Assembly (NCBI RefSeq): GCF_001431535.1
Contig: NZ_LDJK01000018.1
Location: forward strand, 1 to 59,352
Length of the DNA: 59,352 bases
From: Stenotrophomonas chelatiphaga
GTDB taxonomy: Bacteria; Pseudomonadota; Gammaproteobacteria; Xanthomonadales; Xanthomonadaceae
Direction of reading: 5' to 3'
A program made the position numbers and the translations under genes. The notes beneath the pieces are model-generated. The model did not search any database and was not told the origin of the DNA. It saw nothing but the letters and a program-made list of their open reading frames with translations. The stretch's first letter is position 1, and the number at the start of each line of letters is the position of its first letter. This document shows, in pieces, positions 43,428 to 53,003 of this stretch.

Positions 43428-44540
43428 ATGAAGCTGCGCACCCTCACGCTCGGTCTTTCCGCCGCCCTGCTTGCCGCCTGTGGCGGCGGTGGCAACGGCG
43501 CCGCGCAGGACGGCAAGGTCCTGAATGTCTACAACTACAGCGATTACATCGCCGAAGACACCATCCCGAACTTCGAAAAGCAGAGCGGGATCAAGGTCAC
43601 CTACGATGTGTTCGACAGTGACGAGATGGTGGAAACCAAGCTGCTGGCCGGCAACAGCGGCTACGACGTGGTGGTGCCGACGCTGAACTTCTTCGGCCGG
43701 CAGATCCAGGCCGGCGTGTTCCTGCCGCTGGACAAGGCGAAGATCCCCAACCTGGCCAAGCTGGACCCGAAGGTGATGGAGCGCATCGCCACCCAGGACC
43801 CGGGCAACAAGTACGGCGTGCCGTACATGATCGGCACCACCGGTATCGGCTACAACGTGGACATGCTGAAGGAACGCTTCGGCGGCAGCGCCGACATCGC
43901 CAACAGCTGGGACCTGGTGTTCAAGCCGGAAAACATCGCCAAGATGAAGGACTGCGGCGTGACCCTGCTGGACACCCCGGCCGACATGATTCCGGTGGCG
44001 ATGCATTACCTGGGTCTGGACCCGCACAGCAACAACCCGGCCGACATCCAGAAGGCCGCCGAGCTGCTGAAGTCGATCCGCCCGTACGTGCAGAACTTCC
44101 ACTCCTCGCAGTACGTGGGCTCGCTGGCCAACGGCGGTACCTGCCTGGTGGTGGGCTGGTCGGGCGACATCATCCAGGCGCGTGACCGCGCCGAAGAAGC
44201 GGCTAACGGCGTGCACGTGGCCTATTCGATCCCGCGCGAAGGCGCGCCGCAGTGGTTCGACATGCTGGCCATCCCGAAGGATGCCAAGAACCCGGAAGCG
44301 GCCTATCAGTTCATCAATTACCTGCTGGAACCGAAGGTCGCCGCGGCCAACACCAACTTCATCCATTACGGCAACCCGGTGAGCGAGGCGACGCCGCTGG
44401 TGGACGAGGCGATCCGTAACGACCCGACCATCTACCCGCCGGCGGACGTGGCCGAGAAGATGTTCACCTATTCGATCAACACCCCGGAAACCGACAAGCT
44501 GTACACCCGCTTGTGGACGGAAATCAAAACCGGCCGTTGA
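43428..44540 (+). CDS. potF: polyamine-binding lipoprotein of the PotF type
   Basis: A 370-residue substrate-binding protein. The start is MKLRTLTLG, giving a lipoprotein signal with LLAAC (Cys about residue 19). Polyamine-site features of the PotD/PotF family are present: VYNYSDYIAEDT, KQSGIKVTYDVFDSDEM, GTTGIGYNVDM and the aspartate-containing VVGWSGDI. It delivers putrescine (or another polyamine) to PotGHI. A gap of 138 bases separates it from potG. Confidence 0.9.
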   Translation: MKLRTLTLGLSAALLAACGGGGNGAAQDGKVLNVYNYSDYIAEDTIPNFEKQSGIKVTYDVFDSDEMVETKLLAGNSGYDVVVPTLNFFGRQIQAGVFLPLDKAKIPNLAKLDPKVMERIATQDPGNKYGVPYMIGTTGIGYNVDMLKERFGGSADIANSWDLVFKPENIAKMKDCGVTLLDTPADMIPVAMHYLGLDPHSNNPADIQKAAELLKSIRPYVQNFHSSQYVGSLANGGTCLVVGWSGDIIQARDRAEEAANGVHVAYSIPREGAPQWFDMLAIPKDAKNPEAAYQFINYLLEPKVAAANTNFIHYGNPVSEATPLVDEAIRNDPTIYPPADVAEKMFTYSINTPETDKLYTRLWTEIKTGR

Positions 44541-44678
44541 CCGCTGCGGCCCGCCGCCCACGTCCGTGCCGCAACGCGGGGACGTCCCCGCTGCAGGCCG
44601 CCAACTGCCGTCATGTCGCCTCGGCACGGGCATGGCTAGAATGGCGCCGCTGTCCACCATCCGCTCCCGGAGCCCCCC

Positions 44679-45815
44679 ATGCCCGCTGAAGCCCTGCCGG
44701 AAGCCGCCGTCATCGATACCCACGGCGAGCCCGGCTACCTGTCCATCCGCGACCTGCGCAAGGAATTCGACGGTTTCGTCGCGGTCGACGACGTCAACCT
44801 GGACGTGCGCAAGGGCGAGATCTTCGCCCTGCTGGGTGGCTCGGGCAGCGGCAAATCCACGCTGCTGCGTTGCCTAGGCGGGTTCGAAACGCCCACCAGG
44901 GGCAGCATCGTGCTCGACGGCCAGCCGCTGGTGGCGCTGCCGCCGTACAAGCGTCCGGTCAACATGATGTTCCAGTCGTATGCGCTGTTCCCGCACATGA
45001 GCGTGGAGCAGAACATCGCCTTCGGCCTGAAGCAGGATGGGCTGGCGGGGGACGCAATCCGCCGCCGGGTGGGCGAGATGCTGGAGCTGGTGCACATGAC
45101 CTCGCTGGCCAAGCGCCGGCCGCACCAGCTGTCCGGTGGCCAGCAGCAGCGCGTGGCGCTGGCCCGTTCGCTGGCCAAGGGGCCCAAGCTGCTGCTGCTG
45201 GACGAGCCGATGGGCGCGCTGGACAAGAAGCTGCGCTCGCAGATGCAGCTGGAGCTGGTCAACATCATCGAAACTTCCGGGGTGACCTGCGTGATGGTCA
45301 CCCATGACCAGGAAGAGGCGATGACCATGGCCACCCGCATCGCGGTGATGGACGCCGGCTGGATCCAGCAGGTGGGCAAGCCGGATGAGGTCTACGAGCA
45401 GCCGGCCAACCGCTTCGTCGCCGGCTTCATCGGCTCGGTGAATTCGTTCGAAGGGGTGATCGACGAGGACCTGCCGGAGTACGTCACCGTGCGCTCGCCG
45501 GCATTCCCCGCGCCGATCTACATCGGCCACGGCATCACCTGCTACGAGGGCCAGCCGGTCGCCTTCGCGGTGCGCCCGGAGAAGATCATCATCGGCAAGG
45601 ACGAGCCGGAAGGGCACACCAACAAGGCCCAGGGCGTGATCGAGGACATCGCCTACTTCGGCAGCCATTCGGTTTACCACGTGCGCCTGCCGAGCGGGGC
45701 CAAGGTGATGGCCAACTTCGCCAATTCCCAGCGCTGGGCCAGCGATGGCCTGACCTGGGGCGATGAGGTCTGGGTGCACTGGCGCGACAACGACGGCGTG
45801 GTGCTGACCTCATGA
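44679..45815 (+). CDS. potG: polyamine ABC transporter ATP-binding protein PotG
   Basis: A 378-residue ATPase. Walker A is GGSGSGKST (about residues 51-59), the signature [15 protein letters not shown], and Walker B LLLLDEPMGALD. A C-terminal TOBE-type regulatory domain (about 290-375) contains FAVRPEKIII. The transporter is inner-membrane. The stop codon overlaps the potH start (ATGA). Confidence 0.95.
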   Translation: MPAEALPEAAVIDTHGEPGYLSIRDLRKEFDGFVAVDDVNLDVRKGEIFALLGGSGSGKSTLLRCLGGFETPTRGSIVLDGQPLVALPPYKRPVNMMFQSYALFPHMSVEQNIAFGLKQDGLAGDAIRRRVGEMLELVHMTSLAKRRPHQLSGGQQQRVALARSLAKGPKLLLLDEPMGALDKKLRSQMQLELVNIIETSGVTCVMVTHDQEEAMTMATRIAVMDAGWIQQVGKPDEVYEQPANRFVAGFIGSVNSFEGVIDEDLPEYVTVRSPAFPAPIYIGHGITCYEGQPVAFAVRPEKIIIGKDEPEGHTNKAQGVIEDIAYFGSHSVYHVRLPSGAKVMANFANSQRWASDGLTWGDEVWVHWRDNDGVVLTS

Positions 45816-46723
45816 GCGCGGCCGTGCGCAAGCGCTGGATGCCCGGACTGCGCGACGCGGTGGTCGGCGTGCCGTACCTGTGGCTGCTGCTGTTCTTCGC
45901 GGTGCCGTTCGTGATCATCCTGATGATCTCCTTCGCGCACACCCAGGTGGGCTCGCCGCCGTACACGTGGCTGCTGCAGTACGTCGATGGCGCACTGGCG
46001 CTGAAGTTGAACCTGGAAAACTACCTGCAGCTGGTGCGTGACCAGCAGTACGTGCTGGCCTACGTCAGCTCGTTCAAGATCGCCGCCATTTCCACCGTGC
46101 TGACCCTGCTGATCGGCTACCCGATGGCCTATGCGATCGCGCGGATGAAGCCGTCCACGCGCAACATCATGATGATGCTGGTGGTGCTGCCGTCCTGGAC
46201 GTCCTTCCTGATCCGCGTGTATGCCTGGATCGGCATCCTGGACCGCAATGGCCTGCTCAACCAGCTGCTGCTGAAGATCGGCCTGATCGACCAGCCGCTG
46301 CAGATCCTGTACACCCCGACCGCGGCCTACATCGGCATCGTGTACTGCTACCTGCCGTTCATGGTGCTGCCGTTGTATGCCAACCTGGTCAAGCATGACC
46401 AGCGCCTGCTGGAAGCCGCCTACGACCTGGGCGCCAAGCCGTGGGAGGCCTTCCTGCGCATTACCCTGCCGCTGTCCAGGGCCGGCATCATCGCCGGCTG
46501 CATGCTGGTGATGATCCCGGCGGTGGGCGAATTCGTGATTCCCGAAATGCTGGGCGGGCCGGACACGCTGATGATCGGCCGCGTGCTGTGGGGTGAGTTC
46601 TTCAACAACCGCAACTGGCCGGTGGCCTCGGCGGTGGCGGTGGTGATGCTGTTGCTGCTGCTGGTGCCGATCTTCCTGTTCAACCGTTCGCAGCAGCGCG
46701 TGCTGGAAGGAAAGCAGGCATGA
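45812..46723 (+). CDS. potH: polyamine ABC transporter permease PotH
   Basis: A 303-residue permease with six predicted membrane segments. The inner-membrane ABC contact loop is EAAYDLGAKPWEAFLRITLPLS (the first twenty residues suffice for recognition of the EAA motif). It forms a heterodimer with PotI. Start and stop both overlap neighbours by ATGA. Confidence 0.94.
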   Translation: MSAAVRKRWMPGLRDAVVGVPYLWLLLFFAVPFVIILMISFAHTQVGSPPYTWLLQYVDGALALKLNLENYLQLVRDQQYVLAYVSSFKIAAISTVLTLLIGYPMAYAIARMKPSTRNIMMMLVVLPSWTSFLIRVYAWIGILDRNGLLNQLLLKIGLIDQPLQILYTPTAAYIGIVYCYLPFMVLPLYANLVKHDQRLLEAAYDLGAKPWEAFLRITLPLSRAGIIAGCMLVMIPAVGEFVIPEMLGGPDTLMIGRVLWGEFFNNRNWPVASAVAVVMLLLLLVPIFLFNRSQQRVLEGKQA

Positions 46724-47565
46724 GCACGATGCGCGGTTACCGCTGGATGGGCTGGGGCGCGCTGGCGCTGGGGTTTGCCTTCCTGTACCTGCCGATCCTG
46801 CTGCTGATGGTGTTCTCCTTCAACAGCTCGCGGCTGGCCACGGTGTGGGCCGGTTTTTCCACCCGCTGGTATGGCGAACTCTTCAACGACCGCGCCCTGA
46901 TGGATGCGCTGTGGACGAGCCTGAAGGTGGCGTTCTGGACGGCGTGTGCGGCCACCGTGCTGGGCACGATGGCGGCCATGGTGATGACCCGCTTCCGGCA
47001 CTTCCGCGGCAAGTCCGCGTTCAGTGCGCTGATCACCGCGCCGCTGGTGATGCCGGACGTGATCCTGGGCTTTTCGCTGATGACCCTGCTGGTGTCGATG
47101 GGCGGCATTCCCGGCTTCCCGGCGCGCGGCGCGGCCACGATCTGGATCGCCCATGTGACCTTCACCCTGTCCTTCGTAACGGTGGTGCTGTCATCGCGGC
47201 TGCAGGAACTGGACATCTCGCTGGAAGAGGCAGCGATGGACCTTGGTGCGAGCCGGTTGACCGTGTTCCTGAAGATCACCCTGCCGATCATTGCCCCGGC
47301 CCTGCTGGCCGGCTGGCTGCTGGCCTTCACCCTGTCGCTGGACGACGTGGTGATCGCCAGCTTCGTGGCCGGGCCCAGTTCCACCACTTTGCCGATGAAG
47401 GTGTTCGCCTCGGTCCGCATGGGCATCAGTCCGAAGATCAACGCGCTGGCCACGCTGATGGTTTCGGCGGTGGCGGTGGCGGCGGTGATCGGCTGGTATG
47501 TGACCGCGCGCGGTGAGAAACGGCGCCAGCGCGACCTGCTGCTGGCGCGCCAGGACAATGGCTGA
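46720..47565 (+). CDS. potI: polyamine ABC transporter permease PotI
   Basis: A 281-residue permease with six predicted segments and an EAA loop at EAAMDLGASRLTVFLKITLP. It completes PotFGHI. A short stem (GCTGGCG / CGCCAGC) a few bases past the stop codon is the only terminator-like structure before the convergent MoaF-like gene. Confidence 0.94.
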   Translation: MSTMRGYRWMGWGALALGFAFLYLPILLLMVFSFNSSRLATVWAGFSTRWYGELFNDRALMDALWTSLKVAFWTACAATVLGTMAAMVMTRFRHFRGKSAFSALITAPLVMPDVILGFSLMTLLVSMGGIPGFPARGAATIWIAHVTFTLSFVTVVLSSRLQELDISLEEAAMDLGASRLTVFLKITLPIIAPALLAGWLLAFTLSLDDVVIASFVAGPSSTTLPMKVFASVRMGISPKINALATLMVSAVAVAAVIGWYVTARGEKRRQRDLLLARQDNG

Positions 47566-47613
47566 TGACCGGCGCTGGCGTGCCGCCAGCTGCCGCTTGT
47601 CCGGGTTGATCGA

Positions 47614-48024
47614 TCAGCGCGGCCCCTTGTCGCGCAGTGTTCCGCTCAGGTGGGTGAACTCCAGTCCTTCGCCGGTGATATTGGTATGGACCCGGCGCCC
47701 GTACCAGTCCTGGACCTGCACCACGGTCGCCCGGTGGACCGGCTCGGTCCAATAGAGCAGGTACTGGTCCGGCGCCGTGGCGATGGCGGTGTACTCCACG
47801 GTTTCGGTTTCGCCCAGCTCGGGACCGCGGATGCCGACATAGGTCATGGTGCGGCCATCCTTTTCGAACCGCAGCTCGAAGACATTCTCACCGAAATCCA
47901 CCTCCACGACCCTGCCGATGCCGGCGTATGGCCGGTCCGGCTGGGTCTGCGGCGTGGGACTGGCCAGCGCGGCGGCGGCGGTCAGCGCCAGCAGTGTGCT
48001 GACGATGATGATCTTTTTGAACAT
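47614..48024 (-). CDS. exported MoaF-like lipocalin-fold protein
   Basis: A 136-residue protein beginning MFKKIIIVSTLL with a signal peptide ending near ALA. The remainder matches the small MoaF-related fold: VVEVDFGENVFELRF, MTYVGIRGPELGETETVEY, TAPDQYLLYW and NITGEGLEFTHLSG are the recurrent strands. Ligand and role are unknown. It is convergent with potI. The 265-base gap upstream of it (to the next plus-strand gene) shows no gene. Confidence 0.72.
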   Translation of the reverse strand: MFKKIIIVSTLLALTAAAALASPTPQTQPDRPYAGIGRVVEVDFGENVFELRFEKDGRTMTYVGIRGPELGETETVEYTAIATAPDQYLLYWTEPVHRATVVQVQDWYGRRVHTNITGEGLEFTHLSGTLRDKGPR

Positions 48025-48289
48025 GGCGTCTCCTCGTGGGCCTGTTTGAAAGGTGTGGATGGCGCTGACCGGACCGTTCGCGCACAAGAAGTTTCACCGC
48101 CTGTGACTGGCGCCGTAAGAGGGAAGTGGGTCGCGGATTGACGGCTACCGTTGATTCGCACGGCTCACCCCTGGCCGGCAGACGGGCGCGACATCCGGTC
48201 GCACCGTGGGGCGCCAAGGCAGCCGATCCGGCAACATCCGGCTCACGGTGGGCGGCGCAGAATGGAGGCCTGACTTACAGGAGCCCTCC

Positions 48290-49654
48290 ATGACCGTCGA
48301 GATCGTCAACCCCACCACCGGCCGCGTCGACTACCGCCATGAGCTGCTGGACAAGGCCGGGATCGAACAGCGCCTGCAGGCTGCCGCCGGCGCCTTCCCG
48401 GCGTGGTCGGCCACGTCGCTGCAGGAACGCGCTGCGGTGCTGCGCGCCATTGGTGCCCAGTTGCGTGAGCGCAAGGACGACATCCAGGGTGCGATGACCC
48501 GCGAAATGGGCAAGCTGAAGGTCGAAGCGCTGGCCGAAGTGGAAAAGTGTGCGGCCGCCTGCGAGTACTACGCCGACCATGCTGCCGATTACCTGAAGCC
48601 GCAGTTGATCGATACCGAGGCACAGCGCAGCTATGTGCGCTATGAGCCGATCGGCTGCGTGTTCGCGGTGATGCCGTGGAATTTCCCGATCTGGCAGGTA
48701 TTCCGCTTCCTCGCCCCGGCCTTCATGGCCGGCAACGTGGCCCTGCTGAAGCACGCCAGCAACGTGCCGCAGTGTGCGGACCTGATCAACGAAGTGGTGC
48801 GTGCCGGTGGCCTGCCCGACGGCGTGTTCGACGTGCTGCATATCGACAACGACCAGGCCGCCGACGTCCTGCGCGATCGTCGGGTGAAAGCGGTGACCTT
48901 GACCGGCAGCGAGCGGGCAGGGCGCTCCATCGCCGCCAACGCGGGCGACCAGTTGAAGAAGTGCGTGATGGAACTGGGCGGCAGCGATGCCTTCGTCGTG
49001 CTGGATGACGCAGACCTGGACAAGGCGATCGACGCGGCGGTGAAGTCCCGCTTCGACAACAGCGGACAGACCTGCATTGCGGCCAAGCGGTTCATCGTGG
49101 TCGAGGCCGTGGCCGATGCCTTCACCGAACGCTTCGTTGCCGCCGCCGGCGAGCGTCGGTATGGCGATCCTGCCGACGCGCGCACCACGCTGGCGCCGAT
49201 GGCGCGTGCCGACCTGCGCGACGAACTGCACAAGCAGGTCCAGGCCAGCGTTGCCAAGGGCGCGCGGGTGCTGGCCGGTGGTGAGCCGGTGGACGGCAGC
49301 CATGCCGGGTATCCGGCGACGGTGCTCGACCAGGTCGGCCCGGGCATGCCGGCCTACGACGAAGAACTGTTCGGGCCGGTGGCGGCGGTGATCCGGGTCA
49401 AGGACGAGGCCGAAGCGCTGAAGGTGGCCAACGATACCCGCTTCGGCCTGGGTGGCAGTGTGTGGACCACCGATGCCGCGCGTGGCGAAGCGTTCGCGCA
49501 GCAGATGGAGTGCGGCGCGGCCTTCGTCAATTCCATCGTCAAAAGCGACGTGCGGCTGCCGTTCGGCGGCAGCAAGGAATCCGGCTTCGGTCGCGAACTG
49601 GCCGAGCATGGCATTCATGAGTTCATGAACATCAAGACGATCTACGTCGCCTGA
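48290..49654 (+). CDS. NAD-dependent succinate-semialdehyde dehydrogenase (Sad type)
   Basis: A 454-residue aldehyde dehydrogenase with AGGAG seven bases before the ATG. MPWNFPIWQVFR forms the cofactor entry, MELGGSDAFVVL carries the general-base glutamate and NSGQTCIAAKRF the nucleophile cysteine. Its compact length and MPWNFPIWQ point to the YneI/Sad group rather than GabD. It would oxidise succinate semialdehyde from GABA to succinate and so complete the putrescine route. A broader aldehyde range is possible. Confidence 0.85.
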   Translation: MTVEIVNPTTGRVDYRHELLDKAGIEQRLQAAAGAFPAWSATSLQERAAVLRAIGAQLRERKDDIQGAMTREMGKLKVEALAEVEKCAAACEYYADHAADYLKPQLIDTEAQRSYVRYEPIGCVFAVMPWNFPIWQVFRFLAPAFMAGNVALLKHASNVPQCADLINEVVRAGGLPDGVFDVLHIDNDQAADVLRDRRVKAVTLTGSERAGRSIAANAGDQLKKCVMELGGSDAFVVLDDADLDKAIDAAVKSRFDNSGQTCIAAKRFIVVEAVADAFTERFVAAAGERRYGDPADARTTLAPMARADLRDELHKQVQASVAKGARVLAGGEPVDGSHAGYPATVLDQVGPGMPAYDEELFGPVAAVIRVKDEAEALKVANDTRFGLGGSVWTTDAARGEAFAQQMECGAAFVNSIVKSDVRLPFGGSKESGFGRELAEHGIHEFMNIKTIYVA

Positions 49655-49667
49655 TCCGCACCCATGG

Positions 49668-49720
49668 CGCCGAGCGATGCTCGGCGTCGGTGGCAGCGCC
49701 GCGCAGCGCCCGGCGCTGCC
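49668..49720. terminator. two hairpins between convergent genes
   Basis: CGCCGAGC / GCTCGGCG (49668-49686) and GGCAGCGCCG / CGGCGCTGCC (49692-49720) are perfect stems in the 69-base gap between the convergent dehydrogenase and corA genes. The second resembles the SMAG stem without a GTAG head. Bidirectional termination is likely. Confidence 0.65.
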
Positions 49721-49723
49721 GCG

Positions 49724-50740
49724 TTACAGCCAGCGCACGCGCTTGAACAGCCGGTACAACCCGACGCAGATCGCGCCGACGCCGATGATCATCGCCGGAT
49801 AGGCCCACGGCTGGTCCAGTTCGGGCATGTGGGTGAAGTTCATCCCGTACCAGCTGGTTATCAGCGTCGGCGCCGCCAGCAGCGCGGCCCAGGCGCCCAG
49901 TCGCTTGACCGTCTCACCTTGGGCCAGCGTGACCAGCGACAGGTTGACGCTGAGTGCGGTGCCCAGCATCTCGCGCAGCGTATCGATGACATCGCTGATC
50001 CGGACGGCATGGTCGTGCACGTCGCGGATGTACAGCTTGACCTCATCGGGCACCAGTCCGGACTCGGACGGATAGCGCCTGAGGGCCGACAGCACGTCCT
50101 GCAGCGGTGCCACCGCCATGCGCATCTTGTTGAGCTCGCGCTTGAGTTCATACAGCCGCACCACGGTGCTGCGCTTGTAGTTCTCGGCGAAGATGTCCTT
50201 TTCCAGCAGCTCCAGCGTGTCGCGGAAGCGGTTGGTGATCGGCAGGTAGTTGTCCACGACGAAGTCCAGCACCGCGTACAGGCAGTACGAAGGACCCATC
50301 TTCAACAGGTGCGGCTCACGCTCCACGCGTGCACGCACCGGCGCGTAGGACAGCGACGCGCCGTGCCGCACGGTGACCAGGAAACGCGGACCGACGAAGG
50401 CGTGCGTTTCGCCGTACTGGATGCGCTCGTCGACCATCTGCGCGGTGGTGACCACCACGAACATCGAGTTGCCGTAGGTTTCCACCTTCGGCCGCTGGTG
50501 CGCGTTGCGCGCGTCTTCGATGGCCAGGTCATGCAGGCAGAATTCTTCCTGCAGTTTCAGCAGCACCGAATCGGCCGGATCGTACAGGCCGACCCAGACG
50601 AAGCCGTTGCCGCTGGCGATGACGTCGCTGATGGCATCCAGGCTGATGTCGTGGCGCTTGCCATCGTCATCGTAGTGGACGCAGTTGATCACGCACGCAG
50701 GGTTATGCGCAGCGGGGGCGGTGGTATCGGGCAGGGTCAT
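49724..50740 (-). CDS. corA: magnesium/cobalt transporter CorA
   Basis: A 338-residue protein with a large cytoplasmic alpha/beta and coiled-coil part, and two membrane helices in the last 60 residues. The selectivity motif YGMNF follows the first helix. It forms a pentameric Mg2+ channel in the inner membrane. It is 15 bases after the DUF4105 gene and apparently in one operon with it and corC. Confidence 0.95.
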   Translation of the reverse strand: MTLPDTTAPAAHNPACVINCVHYDDDGKRHDISLDAISDVIASGNGFVWVGLYDPADSVLLKLQEEFCLHDLAIEDARNAHQRPKVETYGNSMFVVVTTAQMVDERIQYGETHAFVGPRFLVTVRHGASLSYAPVRARVEREPHLLKMGPSYCLYAVLDFVVDNYLPITNRFRDTLELLEKDIFAENYKRSTVVRLYELKRELNKMRMAVAPLQDVLSALRRYPSESGLVPDEVKLYIRDVHDHAVRISDVIDTLREMLGTALSVNLSLVTLAQGETVKRLGAWAALLAAPTLITSWYGMNFTHMPELDQPWAYPAMIIGVGAICVGLYRLFKRVRWL

Positions 50741-50755
50741 GCCACGTATCCTGCG

Positions 50756-52015
50756 TCAGTGTGCGTGAAGCGCCAATCGCGGCAGGCGCCGGCCGAGTAC
50801 CCAGGCCAGCGCGGCATGCACGGGCAGCAGCAGCACGATCCACTGGATGTTGTATTGCGCCTGCAGGCTGAGCCAGTGCAGCACCAGGCCGGCCAGGGAG
50901 AGCAGCGCTACGCTCCACAGGGTTATGCGGAACAGACGGCCGGGCGCACGACGGCGCAGCAGGCCGATCGCCCCCGGCAGCAGCAGCAGGCACAGCGGCG
51001 AGAGCTGCAGCAGGTTGCGGTTGGCCCACGCGGCGTGGTGGTCGCTGAAGCCCCACAGGAAAACCAGCAGGCCGCCGGCGATCGTGCTGAAGGTCCAGAA
51101 CGGCAGGGCCAGTGCGGCCAGCAGGCGCGGCCGGCGGCGCAGCGCGATCACGCCGGCGCCCAGCCCCAGGCCCAGTACCAGCCAGGGCCACCACGCACGG
51201 GCGTGTTCGGCCGGTTCGGGGTCGATGCGATGGGCCAGCAGGTGTTGTTCGGACTGCACAAGCGGACGTCCTTCGCTGTTGCGCACCTGGCGCAGCGCGT
51301 CGGCCAGCCGCATCGGTACGAACGCTTCCTGCCAGCGGGACAGCGGCTGGTCGGCGAACGGGCCCAGGCCGAGGTCGAAACCGAGCCACATCCAGGGCGC
51401 CGGTGACGCCAGCCGCACCGATTCGCTGCGGAACGTATTGCCGCGCGAACGGCCGGACAGCTGCGCATGCAGGCCGCCGCCCAGCGCCTTGTCCAGGGTG
51501 TCGCGCACCATCGTGGCGCAGTTGGCGGTGTAGTAGTCGTAGCGGTAGCGCGCGTTCTCCGGCTTGGCACGTTCGGCCAGGTCGGCGGCCAGTGCACGTG
51601 CCTGCGCCGGGTCCAGGTCGAGCCACTGCACGCTGGCACCGCGGCCGGCTTGGTCGTAGTAGCCCAGGTCCTGTTCCAGCGGCAGCGCGACCAGGTAATA
51701 CATCATCTCGCCGCGCACGAAGCGGCTGACGAAATCAGGCTCGCCCGGGTCGAAATAACCGAAGTTGTACGAGGTGGCGGCGCCGGTGAGCGGGTCCACC
51801 ACCACGATCGCATCGTGGCCGAAGCGTTCGAAGAAGATGGTGCCCGGTTGCATGGTGACCACGCCGATGCGCGGTACCGGGGCCTGGGTCGCTGCGGCGG
51901 CGACCGGGCCTGTGGGCGGCTGCTGCGCCAGCGCCTGCAGGGGCAGTCCCAGCAGGCAGGCCAGCATCAGCACCACCATCGCGCAGCTCAGCCGCGTTGC
52001 CCTGCGCAGGTTCAA
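50756..52015 (-). CDS. DUF4105 (Lnb-type N-terminal) membrane protein
   Basis: A 419-residue protein with a signal peptide or anchor (MVVLMLACLLGLPLQALAQQ). A periplasmic DUF4105 domain (about residues 45-270) contains FFERFGHDAIVVVDP, TSYNFGYFD and YDYYTANCATMVRDTLD, the His and Cys being possible papain-like catalytic residues. About five membrane segments fill the C-terminal third. The TTG start at 52015 overlaps the corC stop (TTGA); an ATG 12 codons later is possible. Function is unknown. In Enterobacteria lnt follows ybeX at this place. Confidence 0.82.
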   Translation of the reverse strand: MNLRRATRLSCAMVVLMLACLLGLPLQALAQQPPTGPVAAAATQAPVPRIGVVTMQPGTIFFERFGHDAIVVVDPLTGAATSYNFGYFDPGEPDFVSRFVRGEMMYYLVALPLEQDLGYYDQAGRGASVQWLDLDPAQARALAADLAERAKPENARYRYDYYTANCATMVRDTLDKALGGGLHAQLSGRSRGNTFRSESVRLASPAPWMWLGFDLGLGPFADQPLSRWQEAFVPMRLADALRQVRNSEGRPLVQSEQHLLAHRIDPEPAEHARAWWPWLVLGLGLGAGVIALRRRPRLLAALALPFWTFSTIAGGLLVFLWGFSDHHAAWANRNLLQLSPLCLLLLPGAIGLLRRRAPGRLFRITLWSVALLSLAGLVLHWLSLQAQYNIQWIVLLLPVHAALAWVLGRRLPRLALHAH

Positions 52016-52893
52016 GCGTTTTCCTGCTCGTCCGCCGGCAGCACGGTCACGTGGAAGGCCTGCACGCGGCGGGCGTCGGCACGGGCAACGCGGAACATGA
52101 AGCGGTCCAGCGCCAGCTCGTCGCCGATTTCCGGCAGGTGGCCGATGGCTTCGGTGACCAGTCCGCCGATGGTGTCGTAGTCATCATCGGGGAAGGTGGC
52201 GCCGAAGCGTTCGTTGAAATCGCCGATGGCGGTCAGCGCATCCACCACGTACTGGCCGTCGGCCTGGATGGCGATGCCGGCGGCCGGATCCTCGGCTTCG
52301 TCGTGCTCGTCGTCGATCTCGCCGACGATCTGTTCCAGCACGTCTTCGATGGTCACCAGGCCGGCGACGCCGCCGTACTCGTCGACCACGATCGCCATGT
52401 GGTTGCGCGACAGGCGGAATTCCTTCAGCAGCACGTTCAGGCGCTTGGCTTCGGGGATCAGCACCGCCGGCCGCAGCAGCTCGCGGATGTTGCCCGGCCC
52501 GTTGTCAGCGACCACGCCGCGCAGCAGGTCCTTGGCCAGCAGCACGCCGAGGATGTCATCCTTGTTGTCGCCGTGCACCGGGAAGCGCGAATGGCCGGAC
52601 TCGACCACCTGCCGCATCAGCTCCAGGAACGGCGCCTCCACCGGCAGCGACACCATCTGCGAACGCGAAATCATGACATCGCCCACGGTCAGGTCGGCGA
52701 CCGAAATGGCACCTTCCATCATGCGCAGGGTGTCGGCCGCAATCAGGCCGTCTTCGTGTGCTGTGTGCAGCACCGCAACCAGCTGGTCGCGCGTATGCGG
52801 TTCACCGGAAAACGCAGCACCAAGGCGTTCAAGCCAGCTGCGTTTCTTCTCACTGTGCTCCTGTGCGGAGCTTGTACTGTCGTCTTCAGACAT
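52012..52893 (-). CDS. corC: CorC/YbeX CBS-domain protein
   Basis: A 293-residue cytoplasmic protein with no membrane part. A CBS pair (about residues 70-190: VGDVMISRSQMVSLP, GHSRFPVHGDNKDDILGVL, VVDEYGGVAGLVTIEDVLEQIVGE) is followed by a CorC/HlyC C-terminal domain (about 205-290). YbeX/CorC is tied to Mg2+/Co2+ efflux and, in E. coli, to ribosome metabolism with YbeY. The start MSEDDSTSS is chosen because codons before it are Arg/Pro-rich filler. Confidence 0.9.
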   Translation of the reverse strand: MSEDDSTSSAQEHSEKKRSWLERLGAAFSGEPHTRDQLVAVLHTAHEDGLIAADTLRMMEGAISVADLTVGDVMISRSQMVSLPVEAPFLELMRQVVESGHSRFPVHGDNKDDILGVLLAKDLLRGVVADNGPGNIRELLRPAVLIPEAKRLNVLLKEFRLSRNHMAIVVDEYGGVAGLVTIEDVLEQIVGEIDDEHDEAEDPAAGIAIQADGQYVVDALTAIGDFNERFGATFPDDDYDTIGGLVTEAIGHLPEIGDELALDRFMFRVARADARRVQAFHVTVLPADEQENA

Positions 52894-53003
52894 CTCGGGA
52901 AAAAAGGCACCCGGCAGGCCGGGCGATGGACGCAGTCTAGCAGGATGGCGGGGCGTGCAACGCGTCACCCCCCGGTGCTGCGGGCCGGCACCGAGCTGCG
53001 TGT

